Shown here piece by piece: positions 14,114 to 22,030 of a stretch of DNA of 23,048 bases. A model generated the notes under the pieces. It saw only the letters and a program-made list of their open reading frames with translations. It had not been told where the DNA came from and did not search any database. A program made the position numbers and the translations under genes. Where the stretch lies: the NCBI GenBank assembly GCA_030829675.1, contig JAURAE010000009.1, forward strand, positions 1 through 23,048, in the 5' to 3' direction. The first letter of the stretch is position 1, and every line of letters starts with the position of its first letter. The DNA is from Schleiferiaceae bacterium (GTDB lineage: Bacteria > Bacteroidota > Bacteroidia > Flavobacteriales > Schleiferiaceae).

Positions 14114-15028
14114 CTATGCTTGCTGGCCTTCGACCTTTTCTTTGTACTCTTTGTGGTACAGGTCGCGAATCAAACCATCCGAAACCCCAATCTTGGGAAC
14201 ATAGATTTTTCCGACTCCGGCCCATTGCATCACCTTCATGTATATTGGAAGGGCATGCACAATAATATCGGCACGGTCAAAATTTAGGCCCAATTGTGTC
14301 ACGCGCTCTTCCACATCCAATGTGCTGATCATTTCAAATTGGTCCTCGATATAACTCAATCGCAACGGTTTATTCAGAGAGCGCAAACTGATCTTGTGGA
14401 GCTTATTGATGTTCCCACCCGCGCCAATCGCCGCCTTGTTGTGGAAGTTGCGCATATTACGCTCGGTCCACTTCTTCATACGCAGCCATTCTTCTTCGGT
14501 GTCTAGCCCGTTCATTACTCGCACCCCGCCTATTTTAAAGCTCTCACTCGCAATAACATCTTGATCATGTAGAATAGATAGCTCTGTGGACCCCCCACCC
14601 ACATCGATGTAGATGAAGTATTCTTGCGGCGCTTGAATAATATCATACAACTTGCTATTGAAAACGAGCCTGGCTTCCTCCGCCCCATCGATGATCTGAA
14701 TATCAATACCGGTAGATTTGCGCACTTTTTTGACCAATTCTGCTCCATTCGCCGCCTCCCGCATCGCAGAAGTCGCTACCGCGCGAAAATCCTGAACCCC
14801 ATGAACCTTCATCAAATGCTTATACGCATGCATTCCTTCTGCGAACCGCGCCGCAGTCTCCTCGCTCAGTGTTCCATTGAGAAAAACCTCTTGACCCAAT
14901 CGAATAGGTAAACGAATCATGCTGACCTTGCGATAATAAGTATAGCCGTCTCTATATACTACGTTGCTAATCAGACAGCGAACTGAATTGGAGCCAATAT
15001 CAATGGCGCCGAGTTTAGTTACGTTCAT
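14114..15028 (-). CDS. ppx: Exopolyphosphatase / guanosine pentaphosphatase (Ppx/GppA family)
   Basis: Cytoplasmic enzyme of the ASKHA fold that cleaves phosphate from polyphosphate ends or hydrolyses pppGpp. At 304 residues it has only the two ATPase-like domains and lacks the C-terminal HD-like region of the 500-residue E. coli enzymes; short forms are common in other phyla. Phosphate-loop motifs: GAIDIGSNSVR (7-17) and IDVGGGSTEL (141-150), the latter the second phosphate loop. GAGGNINKL follows. It begins 4 bp after the ppk1 stop on the minus strand, so polyphosphate synthesis and breakdown are co-transcribed. Whether it acts mainly on polyphosphate or pppGpp cannot be read from sequence; the neighbour favours polyphosphate. 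Confidence 0.93.
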   Translation of the reverse strand: MNVTKLGAIDIGSNSVRCLISNVVYRDGYTYYRKVSMIRLPIRLGQEVFLNGTLSEETAARFAEGMHAYKHLMKVHGVQDFRAVATSAMREAANGAELVKKVRKSTGIDIQIIDGAEEARLVFNSKLYDIIQAPQEYFIYIDVGGGSTELSILHDQDVIASESFKIGGVRVMNGLDTEEEWLRMKKWTERNMRNFHNKAAIGAGGNINKLHKISLRSLNKPLRLSYIEDQFEMISTLDVEERVTQLGLNFDRADIIVHALPIYMKVMQWAGVGKIYVPKIGVSDGLIRDLYHKEYKEKVEGQQA

Positions 15029-15032
15029 AAGC

Positions 15033-17090
15033 TTATCCTTTTAGCAGTTGTTTTTTTACATATTCATGAAGGTCCAATTGTGCTCTAATCTTCGGCCCCG
15101 GCAACATGCGGTGCACATTAGATTGATTGGCATCGAAAATTCGTGCTTTTGTGTTGTCCTTCCAAAGGATTTCGAAATGATCTCGCAATTGGCGTTGAAT
15201 CTTCGAGTCGTAAATAGGCGCGGTCACCTCCACCCTTCTATTTAGGTTCCTAGTCATCCAATCCGCCGAGGAAATAAAATACTCCGGATGACCATTGTTA
15301 TGGAAACAGAACGCACGCGTGTGCTCCAAGAATCTATCTACGATACTGATGGCTTCGATATTAGCTGAAAGTTCCGGATCGTCTAATTTCAAACAATTGA
15401 TGCCCCTCACAATCAATCGAATCTTCACTCCCGCCTGGCTTGCTTCATACAGTTTCTCAATCATGCCGTGGTCGCTGATGCTGTTGATTTTCACCCAAAA
15501 CTTGGCCTCCAATCCAGTTTTCGCAAACTCAATTTCTCGGTCAATTAGGTCATAGAACCCTTCGCGATTCGAGTTCGGACTCACCAACAAATGCTTGTAT
15601 TTCTGATGCTTATAAGGCGATTCGATAAACTGGAATACCCGACGAACCTCGCGCGAAATACGCTTATCAGAAGACAACAAATGGTAATCCGTATAAATCT
15701 TAGCAGTTCCTTCATGGTAGTTACCCGTTCCTACGACGCAATAATCTTTCAACTTCTCTTCGCCCTCATCACGACGTATCAAGGTCAACTTCGAATGCAC
15801 CTTCAATCCCGGCACCCCACTGACCACCTTGATCCCTTCCGCGCGCAACTGGTTCGTCCATTTGATGTTGTTCGCCTCATCAAACCTGGCTTGCAACTCG
15901 ATGAATACCGTAACGTCTTTCCCGTTTTTGGCGGCATTCACTAGGGCCGAGATGATTCGGCTTTCGTCGGCCAATCGGTACAGGGTCACCTTAATCACTC
16001 TCACCTGAGGATCGATAGCTGCCTCCCGTAACAATCGGATCACATTGCTAAAATCATGATAGGGTGTAAAGAGCATCACATCTTGACGTTTCATCACCTC
16101 AATGATGCTCCGATTAAGATCAAGCGCTGGGTGCTGAATTTGCGGAAGCTTTTCGTGCTCCATGGAAGGCTCTCCCACATTGGGAAAGCGCGTCAAATCC
16201 TTCTTATTGTGATAACGCCCACCGGCAATCAAACTATCGAGCTCTGTAATCCCAAGCCCTTTTACCAGCAGTTGCAGGGTTTGGTCGCCAATTTCTCTAT
16301 CGTATACGAATCGAACCGGATCCCCTTCGCGGCGGTGTGCCAATCCTACTTGGACCTTTTCCAAGAACGACTTACTCACATCATCGTCCAGTGAAATCTC
16401 CGCATCACGAGTAATTTTTACCGTATGCGCTTCGATTTTATCGTAATTAAAAATGTAGAAAATGCTGTCCAAGTTTAGGCGCAACACATCATCCAAATAC
16501 ATGACGAACTGTTTGCCATAACGCGGTAGAGTTACAAATCGTCCTGCAGCACCAGTAGGTACCTCGATGATGGAGAACTGCTCGTCTTTTCCTTGAAGAA
16601 TACGAACTGCCAAGAATATACTTTTGTCGCGTAGGTAGGGGAATTCCGGTGCTTGGCTCAACATCAACTTCGTCAATGCCGGGCTAATTTTTTCACGAAA
16701 GAACTGACGGATATAACGCTTCTGTTTCGCGGTCAACTGTCGTTCATCAACCACCTCTATATCATGGCTACGAAGTTCCTCCTCCAAGGCATTGTAAATT
16801 TCCTGGCTCTTGCCCTGCTGATACGTAACCATCTCTGTAAGCTTCTTCAGCAATTTAGAAGGCTTATACCCTTCTAGATCCTCAAAGACCCCCTTGTTCT
16901 CAGCCAGCGTAAAGCGACGAATGGAAGAATAACGGACCCGGAAAAACTCGTCCATATTATTCGAGTGAATCCCTAAGAAACGGATGCGCTCAATAAGAGG
17001 CACCGAAGGATCTTCGGCCTCTTGAAGCACACGTTCATTGAATTGCAACCAACTTATATCTCTATTAAAATATCTACGAGCCGCATCCAT
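15033..17090 (-). CDS. ppk1: Polyphosphate kinase 1
   Basis: Reversibly transfers the gamma-phosphate of ATP to a growing polyphosphate chain through a phosphohistidine intermediate. 685 residues, the usual length. The N-terminal domain starts FNRDISWLQFNERVL and contains SNNMDEFFRVR. The two PLD-like catalytic domains carry His432 in GLKVHSKLTL (counterpart of E. coli His435, which is autophosphorylated) and His590 in FLEHTRAFCF (counterpart of His592). VTVFIELQARFDEANNI is also conserved. Its ATG overlaps the sixA stop by one base, and ppx follows after 4 bp, giving a compact sixA-ppk1-ppx operon. Confidence 0.97.
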   Translation of the reverse strand: MDAARRYFNRDISWLQFNERVLQEAEDPSVPLIERIRFLGIHSNNMDEFFRVRYSSIRRFTLAENKGVFEDLEGYKPSKLLKKLTEMVTYQQGKSQEIYNALEEELRSHDIEVVDERQLTAKQKRYIRQFFREKISPALTKLMLSQAPEFPYLRDKSIFLAVRILQGKDEQFSIIEVPTGAAGRFVTLPRYGKQFVMYLDDVLRLNLDSIFYIFNYDKIEAHTVKITRDAEISLDDDVSKSFLEKVQVGLAHRREGDPVRFVYDREIGDQTLQLLVKGLGITELDSLIAGGRYHNKKDLTRFPNVGEPSMEHEKLPQIQHPALDLNRSIIEVMKRQDVMLFTPYHDFSNVIRLLREAAIDPQVRVIKVTLYRLADESRIISALVNAAKNGKDVTVFIELQARFDEANNIKWTNQLRAEGIKVVSGVPGLKVHSKLTLIRRDEGEEKLKDYCVVGTGNYHEGTAKIYTDYHLLSSDKRISREVRRVFQFIESPYKHQKYKHLLVSPNSNREGFYDLIDREIEFAKTGLEAKFWVKINSISDHGMIEKLYEASQAGVKIRLIVRGINCLKLDDPELSANIEAISIVDRFLEHTRAFCFHNNGHPEYFISSADWMTRNLNRRVEVTAPIYDSKIQRQLRDHFEILWKDNTKARIFDANQSNVHRMLPGPKIRAQLDLHEYVKKQLLKG

Positions 17091-17587
17091 TATTTCAATC
17101 GTTTAGGATATTCAAACAACATACATTTTCCTTCTTTAGCTATGGTCGACCAACTATTTGAGTCGAATCCAATTCCCACAACCCCTGTTGTAGGCACATT
17201 CTCTATACCCGCATCGGTGATTTCATTGACATATTCTGTAATACCCGGATTATGCGCAAACAAAAACAAAACATCCACCTCATCATCCGTCCTCTTCACC
17301 TCATCGTGGATACTATCCCACTCACAATGGTAAAGCTCATCAACCACCCTAATCTGTCCTGCGGGAATACCAAAGTTTTGAGCAAAGATTAAGGCCGTAT
17401 GAAGCGCCCTAGTGGCAGAGGAAGAGCACAACTGTATCTTCAAAGATTGATTTATCGTTTCTCCGAGATACGTTGAAATCAAATGTGCATCGCGAATGCC
17501 TCGACCCTTCAGGGGCCTATCTTTATCAGCAATATCTTCAATCGCCCAAGAACTCTTGGCGTGTCGAACAAGGTAGAGTGTTTTCAT
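17090..17587 (-). CDS. sixA: SixA-like phosphohistidine phosphatase (histidine phosphatase superfamily)
   Basis: 165-residue enzyme of the histidine phosphatase (phosphoglycerate-mutase-like) superfamily. The catalytic RHG-type motif reads LVRHAKSSW (His9), as in SixA; DRPLKGRGIRDA, SSATRALHTA and FAHNPGITEYVN follow in the right order, the last carrying the second catalytic histidine. E. coli SixA removes phosphate from histidines of phosphorelay and phosphotransferase proteins. Here it is the first gene of an operon with ppk1, whose product works through a phosphohistidine, so Ppk1 or a free small molecule could be its target; that is inference. A perfect TAAATTTG promoter element lies 56 bp upstream. 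Confidence 0.9.
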   Translation of the reverse strand: MKTLYLVRHAKSSWAIEDIADKDRPLKGRGIRDAHLISTYLGETINQSLKIQLCSSSATRALHTALIFAQNFGIPAGQIRVVDELYHCEWDSIHDEVKRTDDEVDVLFLFAHNPGITEYVNEITDAGIENVPTTGVVGIGFDSNSWSTIAKEGKCMLFEYPKRLK

Positions 17588-17643
17588 TAGTGTAAAGTAC
17601 GCTATTTCAACAAGTTCGGTAAACCAACTCTCGTACTTTCACA

Positions 17644-17651
17644 CAAATTTA
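17644..17651 (-). promoter_or_regulatory. -7 element TAAATTTG for sixA-ppk1-ppx
   Basis: Exact TAnnTTTG match on the minus strand in the 83-bp gap between the mazG stop and the sixA start. It would give a leader of about 50 nt. TTC, not TTG, lies at the -33 position. There is no clear terminator between mazG and this element, so some read-through from mazG is possible. Confidence 0.45.
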
Positions 17652-17670
17652 ATGTTGAATTTAGCCGGAA

Positions 17671-18456
17671 TTAATCTTCGGACTTTGATTTGGCTTCGTT
17701 CCACAAAAGCTCCATCTCAGGTAAAGTCATCTTATTCAATGACTTACCTTGCTCATGCGCCTTTTTCTCCATGTAAGTGAAACGGTAAATGAATTTCTTA
17801 TTGGTTCGCTCTAAGGCCAGTTCTGGATCTAGATTACTGAGTCTCGCAAAATTTACAATAGAAAACAAAACATCACCTAGTTCGCTTTCTATTTCCTGTT
17901 GATTTCCAGACTTTTGCGCACTCTCAAACTCGCCAAGTTCCTCTTTGATCTTGCCCCATACATCTTGGGGCTTGTCCCAATCAAAACCGGCACCTCGAGC
18001 TTTATCGCCGATACGAATAGCTTTCACCAAGGCAGGCAAACCTCTTGGCACCCCTTGAAGTACACTTTGCGTCCCCTTTTCTTTAAGCTTAATCGCCTCC
18101 CAATTCGCCTTTACCTCCTCTTCTGTGGCTGCCTCTACATCTCCATAGATATGCGGATGACGGTGAATAAGCTTATCACAAACTGCATTGAGTACGTCCG
18201 CTACATCAAAAGCACCTTTTTCGCTACCAATTTTACTGTAGAAGACCATGTGTAGCATTAGGTCACCTAATTCCTTCTTAATTTCCTGAAGGTCGTTTTC
18301 CTCGATGGCATCTGCCAACTCATAGGTTTCCTCAATAGTCAAATGACGCAGAGATTCCAGCGTCTGCTTTTTATCCCATGGACACTCTGCACGGAGTGTA
18401 TCCATGATATCGAGCAATCGCCCGAAGGCCTGTAGTTTCTCTGAGCGACTGTTCAT
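17671..18456 (-). CDS. mazG: Nucleoside triphosphate pyrophosphohydrolase MazG
   Basis: Hydrolyses (d)NTPs to monophosphates and pyrophosphate, removing non-canonical nucleotides and, in E. coli, affecting ppGpp levels. 261 residues, two MazG domains. The first carries the metal motif with EETYE (Glu42, 43, 46) and ELGD (Glu62, Asp65). The second has KEELGEFE and ESELGDVLF. The N-terminal LRAECPWDKKQT segment is typical. The stop of the DUF5606 gene overlaps its start by one base. It is the last gene of the ruvX-def operon; the polyphosphate operon follows after 83 bp. Confidence 0.96.
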   Translation of the reverse strand: MNSRSEKLQAFGRLLDIMDTLRAECPWDKKQTLESLRHLTIEETYELADAIEENDLQEIKKELGDLMLHMVFYSKIGSEKGAFDVADVLNAVCDKLIHRHPHIYGDVEAATEEEVKANWEAIKLKEKGTQSVLQGVPRGLPALVKAIRIGDKARGAGFDWDKPQDVWGKIKEELGEFESAQKSGNQQEIESELGDVLFSIVNFARLSNLDPELALERTNKKFIYRFTYMEKKAHEQGKSLNKMTLPEMELLWNEAKSKSED

Positions 18457-18863
18457 TATTCTGCAGCTTCCTCCTCGTCGAGCATCGCTAGCAAATCATT
18501 CTTCACAAGAATGTTGAACCACTGCACTACCTTTTTGATATCACTGGCGTAAACACGCTCTTGATCAAACTTTGGCAATACTTCGCCAAAGAAATCTTCA
18601 AGCTCATTTTTACTGCTTTTATGACTCAAAGCCTGCTTGCCTTCTGTAACCGCGGCCATGGCTTTGAACACATCACGCAGCGGCACCTCTTCTTCGTAGG
18701 TGTAGATGGCAATATCACCCAATGAACTTACATTGGCCGTTGCCGGAATGCTCGTGCGTTTTCCATCCAATAAACTCTCTACTACTACGCCGCCTTTATT
18801 TTGAGCGATGAGTTTGAAAAGGCCAGGTTTACCAGCCACTGATAATACGGTTCTTAATCCCAT
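18456..18863 (-). CDS. DUF5606 domain protein
   Basis: 135-residue soluble protein of a family I know only from Bacteroidota as DUF5606; function unknown. The N-terminal half (LRTVLSVAGKPGLFKLIAQNKGGVVVESLLDGKRT) looks like a small beta-barrel or SH3-like module. The C-terminal half is helical, with a KNELEDFFGEVLP segment and an acidic tail (LDEEEAAE). There is no signal peptide. It overlaps its neighbours on both sides by one base, so its expression is tightly coupled to the upstream lipoprotein and to MazG. Confidence 0.85.
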   Translation of the reverse strand: MGLRTVLSVAGKPGLFKLIAQNKGGVVVESLLDGKRTSIPATANVSSLGDIAIYTYEEEVPLRDVFKAMAAVTEGKQALSHKSSKNELEDFFGEVLPKFDQERVYASDIKKVVQWFNILVKNDLLAMLDEEEAAE

Positions 18864-19393
18864 TATTTAGTATTTAACCACTGTCTAACTTGTTCTATTT
18901 CTCCGGTTTCTGAAACACTCATAAGGTTCAGCAAACCTTCCGCATCTTCCCTCAATACACTCTCGGGGTAACGCTGTATCAAAGCACGCAAAAATTCCAT
19001 TGCACGTTCTGAATCTCCTAAAACATTATCAAAAAATAATGCCAATTGTAATAGCGCTTGAGGCGCGTACTCGTTTTGGGGAAACTTGTTGCTCAACAAT
19101 ATCAAATAGTTCACACCATATAAGCGATATTCACCTTCTTGATTCATACAAGTCAAGCCTGCTTTCATTAAATATTCAGCCTTGGTTTTAATCAATGAAT
19201 CCTGAGCTACAAAGTGCCTAGCCGCTTGGGTATACTCCTTAGGAGATAAAATGCTCTTATCTACTAAGTTCAAGTAGTGTAAGGCAGAATCCATGGATGC
19301 CACCTGCTCCTGCTTTTCAATCGGCAATGGACTTTCAACCACACCTTTACAAGACCAAAAAGCCAATACTGCGAGCAAATACAATCGAATCAT
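18863..19393 (-). CDS. Helical (TPR-like) lipoprotein
   Basis: 176-residue predicted lipoprotein. A short signal peptide ends in a loose lipobox, AFWSC, with Cys15 as the likely lipidated residue; Phe and Trp before the Cys are unusual. The mature protein is made of paired helices resembling tetratricopeptide repeats (for example EYAPQALLQLALFFDNVLGDS followed by a segment ending LIQRYPES), as in the BamD/YbgF type of envelope scaffold. At this length it is much shorter than BamD and is not called as such. Its start overlaps the def stop by 4 bp, and its stop overlaps the DUF5606 start by one base. Confidence 0.8.
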   Translation of the reverse strand: MIRLYLLAVLAFWSCKGVVESPLPIEKQEQVASMDSALHYLNLVDKSILSPKEYTQAARHFVAQDSLIKTKAEYLMKAGLTCMNQEGEYRLYGVNYLILLSNKFPQNEYAPQALLQLALFFDNVLGDSERAMEFLRALIQRYPESVLREDAEGLLNLMSVSETGEIEQVRQWLNTK

Positions 19394-19962
19394 TTTGCTT
19401 TGGGGAATTTCATAGGGTAGTCGACATCGACATTTCCACGTTCAATACGACCCAAGGCCCCCTTGACTAGCCTCTTTCTCAATGGTTTGATTCTCTCTGT
19501 AAAGAGCGTCCCTTCGATGTGATCATATTCATGCTGAATCACTCGGGCTGCTAAACCACTGTAGGTTTCCTCAACCAGTTCCCACTGCTCGTTGTAGTAT
19601 TCAATAACCACTGTTTCTTTGCGAAACACGGTTTCGCGAACATCTGGTATGCTCAAACATCCCTCTTCCATGCCCCACTCATCTCCGGATTCCTCGATGA
19701 TGATGGGATTGATGAAGGTCTTTTTAAAGTCTTTCAAGAGCTCATAGTCTTCCTCATCCTCCTCTGCAAACGGGCTGGCATCTACCACAAACAGACGAAT
19801 ACTGCGGCCGATCTGAGGTGCTGCCAATCCAACGCCGTGTGCACCATACATGGTTTCGTACATATTGGCGATCAAAGCTTCTAGGCCAGGGTATTGTTCG
19901 TCAATTTCCGCGGCAACTTTATTCAGTACAGGGTCTCCGTAAGCAACAATGGGTAATATCAT
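19390..19962 (-). CDS. def: Peptide deformylase
   Basis: Metalloenzyme that removes the formyl group from the initiator methionine of new proteins. 190 residues. All three signature motifs are intact: GVGLAAPQ (43-50), EGCLS (100-104, with metal ligand Cys102) and HEYDH (144-148, metal ligands His144 and His148, catalytic Glu145). It follows ruvX by 27 bp and overlaps the lipoprotein gene by 4 bp. An acidic insert (EEDEEDYE) near residue 67 is longer than in E. coli; I recall similar loops in Bacteroidota deformylases. Confidence 0.97.
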   Translation of the reverse strand: MILPIVAYGDPVLNKVAAEIDEQYPGLEALIANMYETMYGAHGVGLAAPQIGRSIRLFVVDASPFAEEDEEDYELLKDFKKTFINPIIIEESGDEWGMEEGCLSIPDVRETVFRKETVVIEYYNEQWELVEETYSGLAARVIQHEYDHIEGTLFTERIKPLRKRLVKGALGRIERGNVDVDYPMKFPKAK

Positions 19963-19989
19963 AAGAATCTAATGAGGGTACAAAGATAG

Positions 19990-20400
19990 TTAGCGTTGGG
20001 CTAAGTAATTTTCCAAAATCAAGGCAGCAGCTACTTTATCTACCGCTCCTTTTTCACTTCGTTTAGACTTGCTCATGCCGCCACGAATCATTGCATCCGA
20101 GGCCAAGGAGGAAGTGAAGCGTTCGTCCACACGAACTAATTGGACCCTTGGAAAGGCCTGTCCAATCTTGGCACATAATTCATCAATAAACGCGGCAACC
20201 GTAGAGGGGCTTCCGTTCCATCTAGTCGGCGCTCCCACGACGACAATATCTAAGGGCTCTTCCAGATTACGGGAATTCAAATAACCCATAAGCTCAGAAG
20301 TGTAGACGGTCAGTAGTGGGAAGGCCATCATTTGCATAACATCAGATTCTGCTATACCCGTGCGGACTTCTCCGATATCCAAAGCAACGATTTTTGACAT
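19990..20400 (-). CDS. ruvX: RuvX/YqgF family Holliday-junction resolvase-like nuclease
   Basis: RNase H-fold protein (136 residues, normal length) proposed to resolve Holliday junctions and, in E. coli as YqgF, to help 16S rRNA 5'-end maturation. The acidic active-site motifs are present: ALDIGEVRTGIA at residues 6-17, VDERFTS near residue 100, and VDKVAAALILENYL near the C-terminus. The ATG at 20400 is well supported because the first beta strand begins four residues later. A perfect TACCTTTG promoter element ends only 4 bp before this ATG, which implies a leaderless mRNA. It heads the ruvX-def-lipoprotein-DUF5606-mazG operon. Confidence 0.95.
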   Translation of the reverse strand: MSKIVALDIGEVRTGIAESDVMQMMAFPLLTVYTSELMGYLNSRNLEEPLDIVVVGAPTRWNGSPSTVAAFIDELCAKIGQAFPRVQLVRVDERFTSSLASDAMIRGGMSKSKRSEKGAVDKVAAALILENYLAQR

Positions 20401-20404
20401 GCTG

Positions 20405-20412
20405 CAAAGGTA
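20405..20412 (-). promoter_or_regulatory. -7 element TACCTTTG for the ruvX operon
   Basis: Exact TAnnTTTG match on the minus strand, 4 bp from the ruvX ATG. Transcription starting about 5-7 bp downstream of the element would leave no 5' UTR. The same 8-mer occurs facing the other way for dapD, 21 bp to the right. Confidence 0.5.
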
Positions 20413-20433
20413 GTCTAAAGCATCCGAAAGCCG

Positions 20434-20441
20434 TACCTTTG
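20434..20441 (+). promoter_or_regulatory. -7 element TACCTTTG for dapD
   Basis: Exact TAnnTTTG match on the plus strand, 21 bp before the dapD ATG at 20463; the expected leader is about 15 nt. It is identical in sequence to the divergent ruvX element. No -33 TTG is seen at the usual distance. Confidence 0.5.
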
Positions 20442-20462
20442 ACCTTCATCACAACAACGATT

Positions 20463-21278
20463 ATGCAAGAGTTAAGAGCAACGATAGAAAATGCATGGGA
20501 GAATAGAGAATTACTCCAAAACGCAGATACTCAAGAGGCCATTCGCGCTGTAGTAAGCGCACTAGATTCTGGTGAATTACGTGTCGCAGAACCTTCTGCA
20601 GATGGTTGGCAAGTCAACGAATGGGTGAAAAAAGCGGTGGTGTTGTACTTCCCTATTCAGAAAATGGAGACCATCGAGGTACCTCCTTTTGAATTCCACG
20701 ATAAAATCCCATTGAAAACCGGTTACGCAGAAAAAGGTGTCCGAGTAGTTCCTCATGCCATTGCACGACACGGCTCATTCTTGGCTAGCGGTGTGATTAT
20801 GATGCCTTCCTACGTGAATATAGGAGCGTATGTAGATAGCGGTACCATGGTGGATACTTGGGCTACCGTAGGATCATGCGCCCAGATTGGCAAAAACGTT
20901 CACCTCAGCGGCGGTGTTGGTATCGGCGGAGTACTCGAACCATTGCAGGCGGCTCCAGTAATTATTGAAGACGATTGTTTTATCGGTTCACGATGCATCG
21001 TAGTGGAAGGCGTGCGCGTAGAAAAAGAAGCGGTACTTGGTGCCAATGTTGTATTGACGGCATCCACTAAAATCATTGATGTAAGCGGCCCGACGCCAGT
21101 AGAATATAGAGGACATGTCCCTGCACGTTCAGTGGTCATTCCTGGCACCATGCCAAAAGACTTCCCGGCAGGTACTTATAATGTTCCTTGTGCGTTGATT
21201 ATTGGAAAGCGCAAGGAGAGCACAGATAAAAAAACCTCTTTGAACGACGCACTTAGAACACACAACGTAGCTGTATAA
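20463..21278 (+). CDS. dapD: 2,3,4,5-tetrahydropyridine-2,6-dicarboxylate N-succinyltransferase
   Basis: Lysine and diaminopimelate pathway enzyme: succinylates tetrahydrodipicolinate using succinyl-CoA, feeding peptidoglycan and lysine synthesis. From the ATG at 20463 it has 271 residues, matching the family (about 274). The frame is open a further 23 codons upstream, but that would run through the promoter and into ruvX. After a helical N-terminal domain, a left-handed beta-helix of hexapeptide repeats begins at about MMPSYVNIGAYVDSG, with GTMVDTWATVGSCAQIG and GGVGIGGVLEP. FIGSRCIVVEGV and KDFPAGTYNVPCA are conserved C-terminal parts. The glycosyltransferase gene overlaps its stop by one base (TAATG). 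Confidence 0.96.
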   Translation: MQELRATIENAWENRELLQNADTQEAIRAVVSALDSGELRVAEPSADGWQVNEWVKKAVVLYFPIQKMETIEVPPFEFHDKIPLKTGYAEKGVRVVPHAIARHGSFLASGVIMMPSYVNIGAYVDSGTMVDTWATVGSCAQIGKNVHLSGGVGIGGVLEPLQAAPVIIEDDCFIGSRCIVVEGVRVEKEAVLGANVVLTASTKIIDVSGPTPVEYRGHVPARSVVIPGTMPKDFPAGTYNVPCALIIGKRKESTDKKTSLNDALRTHNVAV

Positions 21279-22030
21279 TGTCTACCCCACTCTCGGTCAT
21301 TATCCTCACTTACAATGAGGCGGAACGCTTACCACAATGCGTGGAAGCGGTTCGACCCGTAAGTGATGAAATATTGATAGTGGACAGTGGATCTAGTGAC
21401 GGAACGCTGGCCTTGGCAAAGGAACTAGGTACCAATGTACTGGAGCGCCCCATGAAAAACTGGGCAGAACAGCGCAACTGGGCGATGGATCAAGCAACGC
21501 ACTCTTGGGTGCTTTTCATCGATGCCGACGAAGTGTTGGATAAAGTAATTCAAAAGACCATACTTGCTTGGAAAGAGCAGTCTCACGAGGACATAAATGA
21601 GTATTGGGGGCTCAAGAGAGTGCATTATTTCCAAGGAAAAAGAATGCGTTTTTCAGGCCTTCAGTCCGATGTTGTGGTCAGATTATTTCATCGCAGCCAG
21701 CGCTATGCCAACCGCGCGGTGCACGAAAAATTGGACTTACAAAAACCACAGCCTTTACACGGCATACTTCACCATCACACCTACCTAAATCAAGAGCGGT
21801 GGGAGGACAAACAGCGTTCATATGCGGCCAAAAGCGCGCTAGACAAAAACCAATCTACCGGAGCGCTAACTCCTTTCCACTTTGTAGTAAAACCTGCCTT
21901 TCGTTTTATGAAGCACTACCTGCTTCGCGGTGGTGTTTTTGACGGTGTAGCGGGCTGGAATTACAGTATTAGCATGGCCCAAGGAGTATATTGGCGCTAT
22001 GTAGCAATGAAAAAACTTCGCAACCCATGA
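21278..22030 (+). CDS. Family 2 glycosyltransferase (WaaE/KdtX-like)
   Basis: GT-A fold transferase of 250 residues that uses a nucleotide sugar, probably to build lipopolysaccharide core or another surface glycan. N-terminal SVIILTYNEAERL (6-18), EILIVDSGSSDGT (31-43) and the metal-binding DADE (82-85) are clear. The QRNWAMDQA and VHEKL segments resemble the WaaE/KdtX group of LPS-core enzymes. There are no membrane helices, so it is a cytoplasmic, membrane-associated type. Acceptor and donor are not known. It is translationally coupled to dapD upstream (1-base overlap) and to the small membrane protein downstream (4-base ATGA overlap). Confidence 0.9.
   Translation: MSTPLSVIILTYNEAERLPQCVEAVRPVSDEILIVDSGSSDGTLALAKELGTNVLERPMKNWAEQRNWAMDQATHSWVLFIDADEVLDKVIQKTILAWKEQSHEDINEYWGLKRVHYFQGKRMRFSGLQSDVVVRLFHRSQRYANRAVHEKLDLQKPQPLHGILHHHTYLNQERWEDKQRSYAAKSALDKNQSTGALTPFHFVVKPAFRFMKHYLLRGGVFDGVAGWNYSISMAQGVYWRYVAMKKLRNP

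Noticed and set aside
14030..14287. Plus-strand open frame running from the non-coding gap into the ppx region
   Set aside because: It crosses the strong terminator at 14073-14104 and then runs antisense to ppx. The hydrophobic run it encodes is a by-product.
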